From the NCBI GenBank assembly GCA_019236735.1, contig JAFAIM010000082.1, forward strand, positions 1 through 59,927: DNA of 59,927 nt, given 5' to 3'. The position numbers were made by a program, and so were the translations under genes. Positions 17,722 to 26,423 of this stretch are shown piece after piece. Under the pieces are notes generated by a model. It searched no databases and was not told the DNA's origin. It was given only the letters and a program-made list of their open reading frames with translations. The DNA is from Burkholderiaceae bacterium. GTDB lineage: Bacteria; Pseudomonadota; Gammaproteobacteria; Burkholderiales; Burkholderiaceae_F. How positions within the stretch are numbered: position 1 is the stretch's first letter; every line of letters starts with the position of its first letter.

Positions 17722-18798
17722 ATGGACGACGGTCCGTCCGCGGCCACCCGCCCGATCGTCCGCCGCTCTGCGTCGCGCCGGCCGCTCATCCTGACCGTTA
17801 CCGACGCCTGGCATCCGCAGGTCAATGGCGTGGTGCGGACGATCGAAGCGACCCATCGCGAACTCACGCGCGGCGGCTACGACTGCGACGTGATCACGCC
17901 GCTGGAATTCGCGACCTTGCCGTGCCCGGGCTATCGCGAGATTCGACTGTCGCTGCTGCCGTATCGAAGCGTCGCCCGTCGCATCGAGGCGTGCGAACCG
18001 GCGGCGATTCACATTGCGACCGAGGGGCCGCTCGGGCAGGCGGCGCGCCGCTGGTGCGCGGCGCACGGCGTCGCCTTCACGACCGCCTACCACACCCGCT
18101 TTCCGCAGTATCTGCGCGCGATGTTCGGAGTGCGCGAAAGCTGGGTGTATTCATTTCTACGCTGGTTCCATGCTCCCGCTTCGCAGGTGCTCGTTCCGTC
18201 GGACCAGATCGAGCGCGAGCTGGGAGCATGGGGCATCCGGCACACGGCGCGCTGGACGCGCGGAGTCGATCTGGACGTCTTTTCTCCGCGCGCCGATGCG
18301 TCGCCGCACGTGAAGGATCTCGCCCATCCGCGCTTCCTGTATGTCGGCCGGGTCTCGGTGGAAAAGAACATCGAAGCGTTCCTGAAACTCGATCTTCCCG
18401 GATCGAAGATCGTCGCCGGCGTCGGGCCGGCGCGACAGCTTCTGGCTGGCCGTTTCCCGGAAGCGCACTTCATCGGCCTGTTGGAGCCGGAGGAGCTCGC
18501 GCAGCTGTATTCGAGCGTCGATGCAATGGTGTTCCCGAGCCTGACCGACACGTTCGGGCTGGTGATGCTGGAGGCGATGGCCTGCGGAACTCCGGTTGCT
18601 GCCTTCCCGGTGCCTGGCCCGCTTGACGCGGTCGGCGGCTCCGATGGCGCGGCGCTCGATAGCGATCTGCGCCGCGCTGCGCTGCGTGCACTCAAGATCG
18701 ACCGCGCGCGCTGCCGCGTCTGGGCGGAGCGCTTCTCCTGGCGTGCGGCGACCGAGCAGTTTCTGGCACACCAGAAGTGGATCGAAGCCGGCGCCTGA
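17722..18798 (+). CDS. Glycosyltransferase family 4 (mannosyltransferase-like)
   Basis: 358 residues, GT-B fold. N-terminal TVTDAWHPQVNGVVRTI is typical of MgtA/PimB-like GT4 enzymes. C-terminal domain: RFLYVGRVSVEKNIEAFLKL, then VFPSLTDTFGLVMLEAMACGTPVAAF with the E(x7)E nucleotide-sugar motif region. No membrane segment. It starts 25 bases after the phosphoesterase, so the two are probably co-transcribed and may act in glycolipid synthesis (inference from pairing). The acceptor is unknown. No strong ribosome site is visible before the ATG. Confidence 0.85.
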   Translation: MDDGPSAATRPIVRRSASRRPLILTVTDAWHPQVNGVVRTIEATHRELTRGGYDCDVITPLEFATLPCPGYREIRLSLLPYRSVARRIEACEPAAIHIATEGPLGQAARRWCAAHGVAFTTAYHTRFPQYLRAMFGVRESWVYSFLRWFHAPASQVLVPSDQIERELGAWGIRHTARWTRGVDLDVFSPRADASPHVKDLAHPRFLYVGRVSVEKNIEAFLKLDLPGSKIVAGVGPARQLLAGRFPEAHFIGLLEPEELAQLYSSVDAMVFPSLTDTFGLVMLEAMACGTPVAAFPVPGPLDAVGGSDGAALDSDLRRAALRALKIDRARCRVWAERFSWRAATEQFLAHQKWIEAGA

Positions 18799-18800
18799 CC

Positions 18801-18820
18801 GGCTCCGGCTCCGGCTCCGG
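18801..18820. repeat. GGCTCC hexamer run between convergent genes
   Basis: Three copies of GGCTCC plus GG in the 28-base gap between the convergent glycosyltransferase and GH15 genes. A simple repeat with no visible terminator. Confidence 0.6.
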
Positions 18821-18826
18821 ATCGCT

Positions 18827-20683
18827 TCAGATCACGCTATCCCACGGCAAGGAAAGCCGCGTCGCGCAGTTGATGATCCCGGCCATCGAGTAGGTCTGCG
18901 GGAAGTTTCCCCACAGCTCTCCGGTGGACGGATCGAGGTCCTCCGACAGCAGCCCCACGTGGTTGCGCCGCGCCAACACGGCTTCGAAGATCTCGCGCGC
19001 ACGCTCGATGCGGCCGATCCTGGCGAGCGCATCGATTCGCCAGAACGAGCAGGCGATGAAAGCCGTCTGCGGCAGGCCGAAGTCATCCGCCGCTTCGTAG
19101 CGGCGCAGAAATGGGCCGTCGCACAGGCTGCGCTCGAGCGCGTCCAGCGTACGGATGAAGCGCGAGTCGTGCCGTTCGAGAAAACCGACTTCCGCCATCA
19201 ACAGGACTCCCGCATCCAGGTCGGTGCCGCCGAAGCTCGACACAAACGCCTGCCGATGTTCGCTCCAGGCCTGCTCGACAATGCGGCCCTTGATTGCATC
19301 GGCTCGCTCGGCCCAGCGCGAGGCGTGCTCGGGCCGCCCCGTCGCACCCTCGATTTTTGCGAGCCGGTCGCAAGCGGCCCAGCACATCAGTGCGGAGGTG
19401 GTATGCACGCTCGTGCGTGTGCGAAGCTCCCACATGCCGGCATCGGGCTGGTCGTGCACCGCCCAGGCACGCTCGCCCATCCGCTCCAGCGCGGTGTGGT
19501 CGCTTTCGTCGATCCGGCGCAGCAGTCGGTTGTCGTGAAACGCCTGGGCCGACCCCAATACGACATTTCCGTAGACATCGTGCTGGGTGTGCTCGTGTGC
19601 CTGGTTGCCGACACGCACCGGCCCCAGCCCGCGATACCCCCGCAGCGAGGACACGGTGCGCTCGGGCAGGTGCGGTTCCAAGCCGATTCCGTAAAGAGGT
19701 TGCAGTCTTCCGTCGACCTCGGTGCGAACGACATCGTTGACCCAGCGCAGGTAGTTCTCCATCGTCGACAGCTCCGCCAGGCTGTTCAACGCCCGCACGA
19801 CAAATAGCGCATCGCGCAGCCAGCAGTAGCGGTAGTCCCAATTGCGCTGGCTCCCGGGCGCTTCCGGGATGCTGGTGGTCATCGCTGCGACGATCGCGCC
19901 GGTCTCCTCGTACTGGCACAGCTTCAGCGTGATTGCGGAGCGGATCACCGCTTCCTGCCACTGCAGCGGCACAGCAAGGCTGCGGGTCCAATGGCGCCAA
20001 TGCAGCGATGTCTGCTCCTCGAATTCCCGCGCGGTGTCCTCGATGCCACCCGCGAGCGTCTCGTCGGGCCCGAGGATGAGGCTGACAGGGCGGTCGAGCG
20101 AGAACCACGTCTCGCCCGTCAGGTAGGTAAGCGGCGCGCTGGTCGTCAGGCGCAGCGTCCAACCCGAGGCGATCAGCCGCAGGTGATGGCCGCCGCGCGA
20201 CCTGGCAGGTTCGCTTGCGCCCCACTCGCTGCGTGCCCGCAAAATCAACCGAACGCGCGGATGGCCGTGCAGCGGCCGGATGCGACGCACGATCTGCGCG
20301 GGGCGGAAGAAGCGATCGCGCTGGAAGAAGCGCGGCGCAAAGTCGGTCACCTCAACTGCCTGGTCCTGAGCATCGTACAGGCGCGTTCGAACGATTGCGG
20401 TGCCCGGATCGTAGCTTTGCTCGCTGCGACAGCAGCCTTCGAGCTCGACCGCGAAGGTGCCGTCGAGTCCGTCTGCGCCGCCCGCGTCGAGTAGCGCGCA
20501 GAAGACCGGATCCGCATCGAATCGCGGGATGCAGCACCACACGATGCGGGCACGCTGGTCGACCAGCGCGCTGATCGCGCAGTTGCCGATCAATGCCAGC
20601 TGCAGCGAGGGCTGCAGGAGAGTTGGGGACGCGGAACCGGCCGTTTGTGCTAGCGCGATCGGGTCGGAAACAACCTTTTGCAC
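18827..20683 (-). CDS. Glycoside hydrolase family 15 protein (glucoamylase or trehalase type)
   Basis: 618 residues. N-terminal beta domain beginning LIGNCAISALVDQRARIVWCCIPRFDADPVFCALLD, then the (alpha/alpha)6 barrel with RNWDYRYCWLRDALFVVRAL, the usual catalytic-region signature, and the C-terminal GLLSEDLDPSTGELWGNFPQTYS. GH15 enzymes release glucose from alpha-glucans; some bacterial members are trehalases. Being divergent from otsA, a trehalase or maintenance role in trehalose turnover is plausible, but the sequence alone does not decide this. The GTG start has no clear ribosome site. Confidence 0.88.
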   Translation of the reverse strand: MQKVVSDPIALAQTAGSASPTLLQPSLQLALIGNCAISALVDQRARIVWCCIPRFDADPVFCALLDAGGADGLDGTFAVELEGCCRSEQSYDPGTAIVRTRLYDAQDQAVEVTDFAPRFFQRDRFFRPAQIVRRIRPLHGHPRVRLILRARSEWGASEPARSRGGHHLRLIASGWTLRLTTSAPLTYLTGETWFSLDRPVSLILGPDETLAGGIEDTAREFEEQTSLHWRHWTRSLAVPLQWQEAVIRSAITLKLCQYEETGAIVAAMTTSIPEAPGSQRNWDYRYCWLRDALFVVRALNSLAELSTMENYLRWVNDVVRTEVDGRLQPLYGIGLEPHLPERTVSSLRGYRGLGPVRVGNQAHEHTQHDVYGNVVLGSAQAFHDNRLLRRIDESDHTALERMGERAWAVHDQPDAGMWELRTRTSVHTTSALMCWAACDRLAKIEGATGRPEHASRWAERADAIKGRIVEQAWSEHRQAFVSSFGGTDLDAGVLLMAEVGFLERHDSRFIRTLDALERSLCDGPFLRRYEAADDFGLPQTAFIACSFWRIDALARIGRIERAREIFEAVLARRNHVGLLSEDLDPSTGELWGNFPQTYSMAGIINCATRLSLPWDSVI

Positions 20684-20734
20684 GTTGGGGATGTCCAGCG
20701 CATTTCGCGAATGTTTCGCGCCAATATAGACGGG

Positions 20735-22978
20735 ATGAACACCTTCCGCCTGCAGCTGCGCTTCCTCGTGCCGCTAGTGCTGACGCTGGTGGCGGCGGCA
20801 TATCTGGCGCTGCCGCTGATGGATCAGCTGACGCTGCGTTGGTTTTCGCGCGATCTGGATCTGCGCGGCAGCCTGCTCGCCAGCGGACTGTCCGATTCGA
20901 TCGGCGAAGCTCTCGCGGAGCATCGCGTCACTCACCTGCAAGCCTTGTTCGACCGCACCGTGCAGGACGAGCGGCTGCTCGCGATCGGCCTGTGTTCGCT
21001 CGACGGCCAGTTGTTGGAACGCACCAAGGGCTATCCGCGGGGGCTGGATTGCGAGTCTGCGCAAAGCACCGCGGCGCGCGCCGACCCGGTCCTGCAGATC
21101 GAGGGCGGAGCGGTGCACGTCGGGTTTTTCGCGGTGAGCGACGAATCAGGACGGGTGGCGGACTTGGTGCTGGTGCACGACATGAGCTTCATCCAGCGCC
21201 GCAGCCAGGACACGCGCGAGTATCTGATCATCCTGATCGCTGCGCTGGGAGCGGCCATCGCGATGATCACCGTCGTCGTCGCGCAGCTGAGCTGGCGCGG
21301 CTGGGTCGCCGGAGCGCGCGCGCTGCTGCGCGGCGAAGGCTTGATCCGTCCGCTGCTGCAGCCGGCGCCGGAGCTGGCGCCACTCGCCGCTGAGTTGCGC
21401 TCGCACTTGCGCGAGCTGCACGACGAATACCGCAGGATCCGAGGGCCGGAGGTGGAGTGGAATCCCGATCACCTGCGCTCGCTTTTGAGGACGCAGCTGC
21501 GCGGCGACGAGATCGTCGTGGTGTCCAATCGCGAACCGTACATTCACGAGAGCAGCTCCGACCGGGTGGTCGTCCGGCGGCCCGCCAGCGGTCTGGTCAC
21601 CGCGATCGAGCCGGTGATGCGCGCTTGCTCCGGGACGTGGATCGCGCACGGAAGCGGCAGCGCTGACCGCCAAACGGTCGACGCGAACGATCACCTGCGG
21701 GTGCCTCCCGGACGCGGCGAGTACACGCTGCGGCGCATCTGGCTCAGCGCGGAGGAAGAGCAGGGCTACTACTTCGGTTTCGCCAACGAAGGCATCTGGC
21801 CTCTGTGCCACGTGGCGCACGTGCGGCCGGTCTTTCGCGAGACGGACTGGCTCGCGTACCGCGAGGTGAACCGGCGCTTTGCCGACGCGGTGATCGACGA
21901 GGTGCGCAGCGACGATCCGGTGGTGATGGTTCAGGACTATCACTTCGCGCTGCTGCCGCTGATGATTCGCGAACGTCTTCCGCACGCGACGATCCTGACG
22001 TTCTGGCACATTCCATGGCCGAACCCGGAGTCGTTCGGAATCTGTCCGTGGCGGCGCGAGATCCTGCAGGGAATGCTGGGGAGCACGATACTCGGCTTCC
22101 ACACTCCGTTTCATTGCAAGAACTTCATCGAAACGGTCGACCGCAACCTGCAGGCGCGAATCGAGCATGAGGATTCGACGATCTCGTTCCGCGATCAGCA
22201 GACGCTGGTCGAGAGCTATCCGATCTCGATCCAGTGGCCGGACGCCAACGGTGCCGCAGCGCAGCCTTCGATCGAACAGTGCCGCCGCAATGTCACCGAG
22301 CGTTTGGGCCTCTCGGCAGGTCAGAAGATCGCCGTCGGGGTCGACCGCCTGGATTACACCAAAGGCGTTCTAGAGAGAATGCAGGCTTTCGGGCGCCTGC
22401 TCGAACAGCATCCGGAGTGGATCGGCCGTCTCGCACTGGTGCAGGCGGCGGCGCCCTCGCGCGGCGTGCTGCAGGAATACCGGTCGTTCCAGGACCAGGT
22501 GCGGAACATGGCCGCCCAGTTGAACGAGCAGTTCGGGCGCGAGGGCTATCGCCCGATCCATCTGTTGATGGAACATCACGAACGCGAGGCAGTCGCGGAG
22601 CTCTATCGCGCGGCCGACGTGTGCCTGGTCACCAGCTTGCACGACGGCATGAACCTGGTGTGCAAGGAGTTCGTCGCTGCGCGCGACGACGAGCGTGGCG
22701 TGCTGATCCTGAGCAGGTTCGCGGGCGCGGCTCGCGAGATGGCCGAGGCGCTGATCGTCAATCCCTATCACGTCGAGGAGTGTGCCGCCGCCTTGCAGCG
22801 CGCGCTGACGATGCCCGAGGCCGAGCAGAGGGAGCGGATGGTCAGCCTGAGAATGACCGTGCAGGAGTTCAATGTCTACCGCTGGGCAGGGCGCATGCTG
22901 ACGGACGCCGGGCGGCTGAGGCTGCGCCGGCGCATCGAGGCACGAGTCGAGCGCCACCATGCGGACGGGGTCCTGTGA
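20735..22978 (+). CDS. otsA: Membrane-anchored trehalose-6-phosphate synthase with sensor-like N-terminus
   Basis: 747 residues against about 470 for classical OtsA. Residues 8-30 and about 163-186 are membrane segments; 31-162 would be a periplasmic domain that resembles a small sensor domain; 187-240 is a HAMP-like helical linker. The GT20 catalytic domain runs from [10 protein letters not shown] (260) with [34 protein letters not shown] and [15 protein letters not shown], so synthesis of trehalose-6-phosphate from UDP-glucose and glucose-6-phosphate is expected. otsB overlaps its end. The architecture suggests activity tuned by an envelope signal (inference). Confidence 0.9.
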   Translation: MNTFRLQLRFLVPLVLTLVAAAYLALPLMDQLTLRWFSRDLDLRGSLLASGLSDSIGEALAEHRVTHLQALFDRTVQDERLLAIGLCSLDGQLLERTKGYPRGLDCESAQSTAARADPVLQIEGGAVHVGFFAVSDESGRVADLVLVHDMSFIQRRSQDTREYLIILIAALGAAIAMITVVVAQLSWRGWVAGARALLRGEGLIRPLLQPAPELAPLAAELRSHLRELHDEYRRIRGPEVEWNPDHLRSLLRTQLRGDEIVVVSNREPYIHESSSDRVVVRRPASGLVTAIEPVMRACSGTWIAHGSGSADRQTVDANDHLRVPPGRGEYTLRRIWLSAEEEQGYYFGFANEGIWPLCHVAHVRPVFRETDWLAYREVNRRFADAVIDEVRSDDPVVMVQDYHFALLPLMIRERLPHATILTFWHIPWPNPESFGICPWRREILQGMLGSTILGFHTPFHCKNFIETVDRNLQARIEHEDSTISFRDQQTLVESYPISIQWPDANGAAAQPSIEQCRRNVTERLGLSAGQKIAVGVDRLDYTKGVLERMQAFGRLLEQHPEWIGRLALVQAAAPSRGVLQEYRSFQDQVRNMAAQLNEQFGREGYRPIHLLMEHHEREAVAELYRAADVCLVTSLHDGMNLVCKEFVAARDDERGVLILSRFAGAAREMAEALIVNPYHVEECAAALQRALTMPEAEQRERMVSLRMTVQEFNVYRWAGRMLTDAGRLRLRRRIEARVERHHADGVL

Positions 22979-23759
22979 GGTGAGGCATCTGTTCGGTCCC
23001 GACGGGCGCCACGCTCTCGAAACGGCCCTGCGAAGGCGGCCGCTGCTGGCGTTCGATTTCGACGGCACTTTGGCTCCAATCGTGGAGCGGCCGGACGATG
23101 CGCGCGTGGCTCAGGAGCTCGCGCAGCGCCTGGAGCTGCTGGCGCAGCGGCTCCCCGTTGCGATCGTCACAGGGCGCTCGGTCGCCGACGTGCGGGGTCG
23201 CCTGGGCTTTTCACCGCGATTCGTCGTCGGCAACTATGGCGCGGAAGACCCTGAGGGCGATGACGGCCTCGGCCTGGATGGCTCCGCGTTGGACGGCGTT
23301 CGCGCGCGCCTGGCGGCACATGCTGCGGATCTTCGTGCGGCGGGAATTCAGGTCGAGGACAAGCGCCTTTCGCTGACCTTGCATTACCGTTCGGCACCGG
23401 ATCCCGGCGAGGCCGTCGCGCGGATCGACTCGCTTTTGGCTCAGCTCGATTCGGGCGTGCGCACCTTTGGCGGCAAGTGCGTGGTCAACGTCGTTCTCGC
23501 AGCCGCTCCGGACAAGGCGGATGCGATGCGGTCACTGGTGCGCAGGGCCGCGTGTAGCGCAGCCGTGTTTGTCGGCGACGACTCGAGCGACGAAGCTGTT
23601 TTTGCCCACTCGCCTGCGAACTGGTTAACGGTGCGGATCGGCCTGGATGATCCCGGTTCGCGCGCGGCATTCTTTCTGAGCGGACCGCACGAGATGCGCC
23701 CATTGTTGGATGCGATGCTCAGCGTGCTGAACGGTTCTGCAGCCGGTCCCGCCGCATAA
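22959..23759 (+). CDS. otsB: Trehalose-6-phosphate phosphatase
   Basis: 266 residues. HAD-family motifs: LAFDFDGTLAPI (nucleophile Asp), VTGRS, and GDDSSDEAVF near the C-terminus. It converts trehalose-6-phosphate to trehalose. The ATG at 22959 overlaps otsA by 20 bases; GTG at 22980 is an alternative start. The 3' end overlaps the convergent glucokinase gene by 41 bases. Confidence 0.92.
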   Translation: MRTGSCEVRHLFGPDGRHALETALRRRPLLAFDFDGTLAPIVERPDDARVAQELAQRLELLAQRLPVAIVTGRSVADVRGRLGFSPRFVVGNYGAEDPEGDDGLGLDGSALDGVRARLAAHAADLRAAGIQVEDKRLSLTLHYRSAPDPGEAVARIDSLLAQLDSGVRTFGGKCVVNVVLAAAPDKADAMRSLVRRAACSAAVFVGDDSSDEAVFAHSPANWLTVRIGLDDPGSRAAFFLSGPHEMRPLLDAMLSVLNGSAAGPAA

Positions 23760-24750
23760 GCGCCCAGGCGCCCGCACCCAGCAGGCCCGGTTGGGGGTGC
23801 AGGATGGCAAGCGTGGGAACTGCGCGCATCCGTTCGCCAAATCGCCCCTTGTCTTCGAAACGCTCGCGGAAGCTGCCACGCTGGATCCACGCAAGCAGCG
23901 CTAAAGGGATGCTGCCGCCCAGGTAGATCCCGTCCCAGGCTCCATAGATCAGCGCAACGTCGCCAGCGAAAGACCCGAGGATCGCGCAGAACAGCTCGAC
24001 CGCGCGCCGGCACTCGGCATCCGCGCCGGATTCGGCGCTGGCGATGATCGCGCGCGGCGAATCCATCGCGGCCGGCGAATGTGAGTGCGCGATCGCGCAA
24101 ACCGCCGAGTAGAGGTTCTGCAGTCCGGCTCCGGAAAGCAGGCGCTCGGCCGAGACGCGCGGGTGGCGGCTCCAGAGGAGCCGCAGGATGTCCGCTTCGG
24201 CTTCGCTACCCGGAGCGAAGTTGATATGACCCGCCTCGGATTCGACCACGTCGGCGCATCCGTCCCGCAGCATCAGGCCGCACACCCCCAGGCCGGTTCC
24301 GACTCCGATCGCCGCGGTGCGCCGGTCCGACTTCGGCGCTGCCAACTGCGCGACCGTGCTGCCGATCGCCTCCAACTCGAAACCCTGCAGGTGCGGGATC
24401 GACAGCGCCATCGCGGCGCAGTCGTTGATCGCTTCGACTTTCTCGAAACCAAAATCGCGTCGAAGCTGCGCCAGTGAGAACGACCACGAATGGTTGGTCA
24501 ACTCGATCTGCTCGCCGGTGACCGCTGAGGCCACGCCCAACGCCAATTGTGTCGGTCTGGACGCACCGGTGTGCTGCAGGAATTCCAGGTAGTTCGTGAT
24601 CGCATCCGGCAGCGAACGGAACTGCGCGACCTCGAACTCGCGGATCGAGCCAAGGACAGGACGCACGCCATCGCCGGGCGCTGCCAGCGCGAATCGTGCG
24701 TGGGTGCCGCCGATGTCGGCGACCAGGAGTGCTGTCGGGGTGACTTTCAT
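23719..24750 (-). CDS. glk: Glucokinase
   Basis: 343 residues, the proteobacterial Glk family (not ROK). ATP-binding LLVADIGGTHARFAL, catalytic base region EAINDCAAMA, GVGTGLGVCGL, then VESEAGHINFAP and YLGGSIPLALL. It phosphorylates glucose, such as that released by GH15 or trehalase activity, and feeds glucose-6-phosphate to otsA. GGAG lies about 9 bases before the ATG. Possibly the last gene of a unit with the two small genes upstream. Confidence 0.93.
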   Translation of the reverse strand: MKVTPTALLVADIGGTHARFALAAPGDGVRPVLGSIREFEVAQFRSLPDAITNYLEFLQHTGASRPTQLALGVASAVTGEQIELTNHSWSFSLAQLRRDFGFEKVEAINDCAAMALSIPHLQGFELEAIGSTVAQLAAPKSDRRTAAIGVGTGLGVCGLMLRDGCADVVESEAGHINFAPGSEAEADILRLLWSRHPRVSAERLLSGAGLQNLYSAVCAIAHSHSPAAMDSPRAIIASAESGADAECRRAVELFCAILGSFAGDVALIYGAWDGIYLGGSIPLALLAWIQRGSFRERFEDKGRFGERMRAVPTLAILHPQPGLLGAGAWALMRRDRLQNRSAR

Positions 24751-24795
24751 GGTCGGTACTCCGGAGCGAAGTACCGGCCGCTTTGCTGCAGCGGT

Positions 24796-25350
24796 CTAGC
24801 AGCTGCGAGCGTGCCAGACAGAGGCGGTTTGAGCCTTTTCGTCCGGTTCGACCAGTTTACTTGGCCGGGCGTAATCCACGGCCGGCTCGGAGCCGAACTG
24901 GTCCAGTTCGCAGTAGCGCGCCGTCACCGCCTCCGCCGACAGCAGCCCTGCGCGATACCCCTCCGACAGCGCCTTCACCAGAAGCTCGCGCAGGCTGTCC
25001 TGACGCAGGATCTGCCGACGGTACGCCGCGAACACGTCCGTATTCCACTTCGGCTCATCGAGGCGGACGCCGACAAACCAGCGGAACAAGGTGCTGTGCC
25101 AGATCCGTTCGATCAGCAGCTCGTTTTTGCGGATCGCGAACAGGAACTGCAGGAGCAACGCCCGCATCATCTGCGCGGGCGCAATCGGGCAGCGCTGCGG
25201 AGAGCCATCCGGGGAGCGATATCCCAGGTGATGTTGTGCCGCCATGGGTGCGTCGATCGCGACGCGCACCACGCGCAGCGGGTGCCCGATCGGGACCTCA
25301 CACTCGGGTTTCTCCGATCGGCTGCGAGAAGCGAAGCGTACGGCCGCCAT
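24796..25350 (-). CDS. DUF772-type protein (stand-alone transposase N-terminal domain)
   Basis: 184 residues. The middle (about 60-115) reads LLLQFLFAIRKNELLIERI, LFRWFVGVRLDEPKWNTDVF and RRQILRQD, the pattern of the N-terminal DUF772 domain of IS5/IS1182-type transposases. No catalytic DDE domain follows; the chain ends after about 60 further residues. GGGAG is well placed before the ATG and the frame is intact, so it may be a retained, non-transposing protein rather than a dead insertion sequence. Lies 16 bases after a 66-codon gene and 45 bases before glk. Confidence 0.7.
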   Translation of the reverse strand: MAAVRFASRSRSEKPECEVPIGHPLRVVRVAIDAPMAAQHHLGYRSPDGSPQRCPIAPAQMMRALLLQFLFAIRKNELLIERIWHSTLFRWFVGVRLDEPKWNTDVFAAYRRQILRQDSLRELLVKALSEGYRAGLLSAEAVTARYCELDQFGSEPAVDYARPSKLVEPDEKAQTASVWHARSC

Positions 25351-25366
25351 GAATTCTCCCTATCAG

Positions 25367-25567
25367 TCAGGCGATCATCCCGAACGGCTCTGCCGCACGG
25401 GTCGCCTCGTCGTGGCACCACAGCAGCCCTGGTGCCTCACACAGTCCGATCAAGCGTTCCAGCTCGTCCTTGCCCACGGGGTCCCCAATGAACAGCACGC
25501 CCGGCTGTTGGGTCTCCGCGCTGGGCGTTGAACCCGACCCGCTGGCAACAGAGAATCGACTGCCCAT
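25367..25567 (-). CDS. Small hypothetical protein upstream of the DUF772 gene
   Basis: 66 residues from the ATG at 25567, which is 7 bases after AGGAG. Ser/Gly-rich N-terminus, then GVLFIGDPVGKDELERLIGLCEA and PGLLWCHDEATRA. Not recognised. The strong ribosome site and the 16-base gap to the next gene support it being real and co-transcribed. Confidence 0.55.
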   Translation of the reverse strand: MGSRFSVASGSGSTPSAETQQPGVLFIGDPVGKDELERLIGLCEAPGLLWCHDEATRAAEPFGMIA

Positions 25568-25698
25568 TACATTTCTCCTTCTTTTGACTTGGGTCGCAGC
25601 CACCGACATCGCCCCGGCCGCTCAATACGGTCACTTTGCATCGCTTGCAATGCGGCAACCATCCGGGGAACCATCGTACGGAGGCGAAGGAATCACCC

Positions 25699-25711
25699 GA
25701 GGGAAATTTTC
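25699..25711. repeat. Inverted repeat GGGAAA-T-TTTCCC
   Basis: A 13-base near-perfect palindrome in the 219-base gap between the response regulator and the 66-codon gene, flanked on both sides by CCCGAG or CCGAG. Possible operator; no direct evidence. The rest of the gap shows no clear promoter. Confidence 0.35.
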
Positions 25712-25786
25712 CCGAGCGAAACAACGACTAGCGCCTCACCGTTACGGCTACATAGCGGGACTGCAAGCGGGAACTTGACTGCAGCG

Positions 25787-26422
25787 TTACAGCTGAACCA
25801 GGCCGCGGCGCACCGCGTAGCGCACCAGTCCGGCAGTCTCGTGGATATCGAGCTTCTTCATCAGGCGGGAGCGGTGCGACTCGGCGGTTTTGTAGCTGAT
25901 TCCGAGGATCCGCGCGATCTGCTTCGTCGACTTGCTCTCCGCGATCAGCTGAAGGATCTGGCGCTCGCGCGGCGTCAGCAAGCTCGCCGGCGATTCGTCC
26001 TTATCGAGAATCGCATCGACGAGCGAAACGGCCACGCCCGGGCTGACGTACAGCGCGCCGCGCGAGACTTCCTCGATCGCTCGCACCAGGTCCTCGCCGG
26101 CCTGTGTCTTCAGTACGTAGCCCTTGGCGCCGGCCTGCATCGCCTCGACCACATACGGGCGGTCCGCATGCATCGTCAGCAAAATGGTCCGCGTGTGCGG
26201 CGATACTCGAGTCAGTTCGCGCGTGGCATCGACGCCGTTGAGAATGGGCATCAACAGGTCGACAATGGCCACCTCGATTCGATGGGCCGCGGCCAGGTCG
26301 ACCGCTTCGCGCCCGTTGGCCGCTTCCGCTACCACCACGTGGCCGGCCCTCTCGAGCAACGCGCGCAGCCCCTCCCGGACCATCTGGTGGTCATCTGCGA
26401 TCAGGACGCGACGCGGGATCAT
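25787..26422 (-). CDS. NarL/FixJ-family response regulator of the stressosome module
   Basis: 211 residues. Receiver domain: VLIADDHQ, phospho-acceptor Asp55 in AIVDLLMP, Lys105 in GYVLKTQ. LuxR-type HTH: LTPRERQILQLIAESKSTKQIARILGISYKTAESHRSRLMKKL. It starts one base after the kinase stop, so the two are cognate. It is the likely transcriptional output of the RsbRST signal in an organism without a sigmaB partner switch (inference from gene order). Confidence 0.92.
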   Translation of the reverse strand: MIPRRVLIADDHQMVREGLRALLERAGHVVVAEAANGREAVDLAAAHRIEVAIVDLLMPILNGVDATRELTRVSPHTRTILLTMHADRPYVVEAMQAGAKGYVLKTQAGEDLVRAIEEVSRGALYVSPGVAVSLVDAILDKDESPASLLTPRERQILQLIAESKSTKQIARILGISYKTAESHRSRLMKKLDIHETAGLVRYAVRRGLVQL

Positions 26423-26423
26423 T

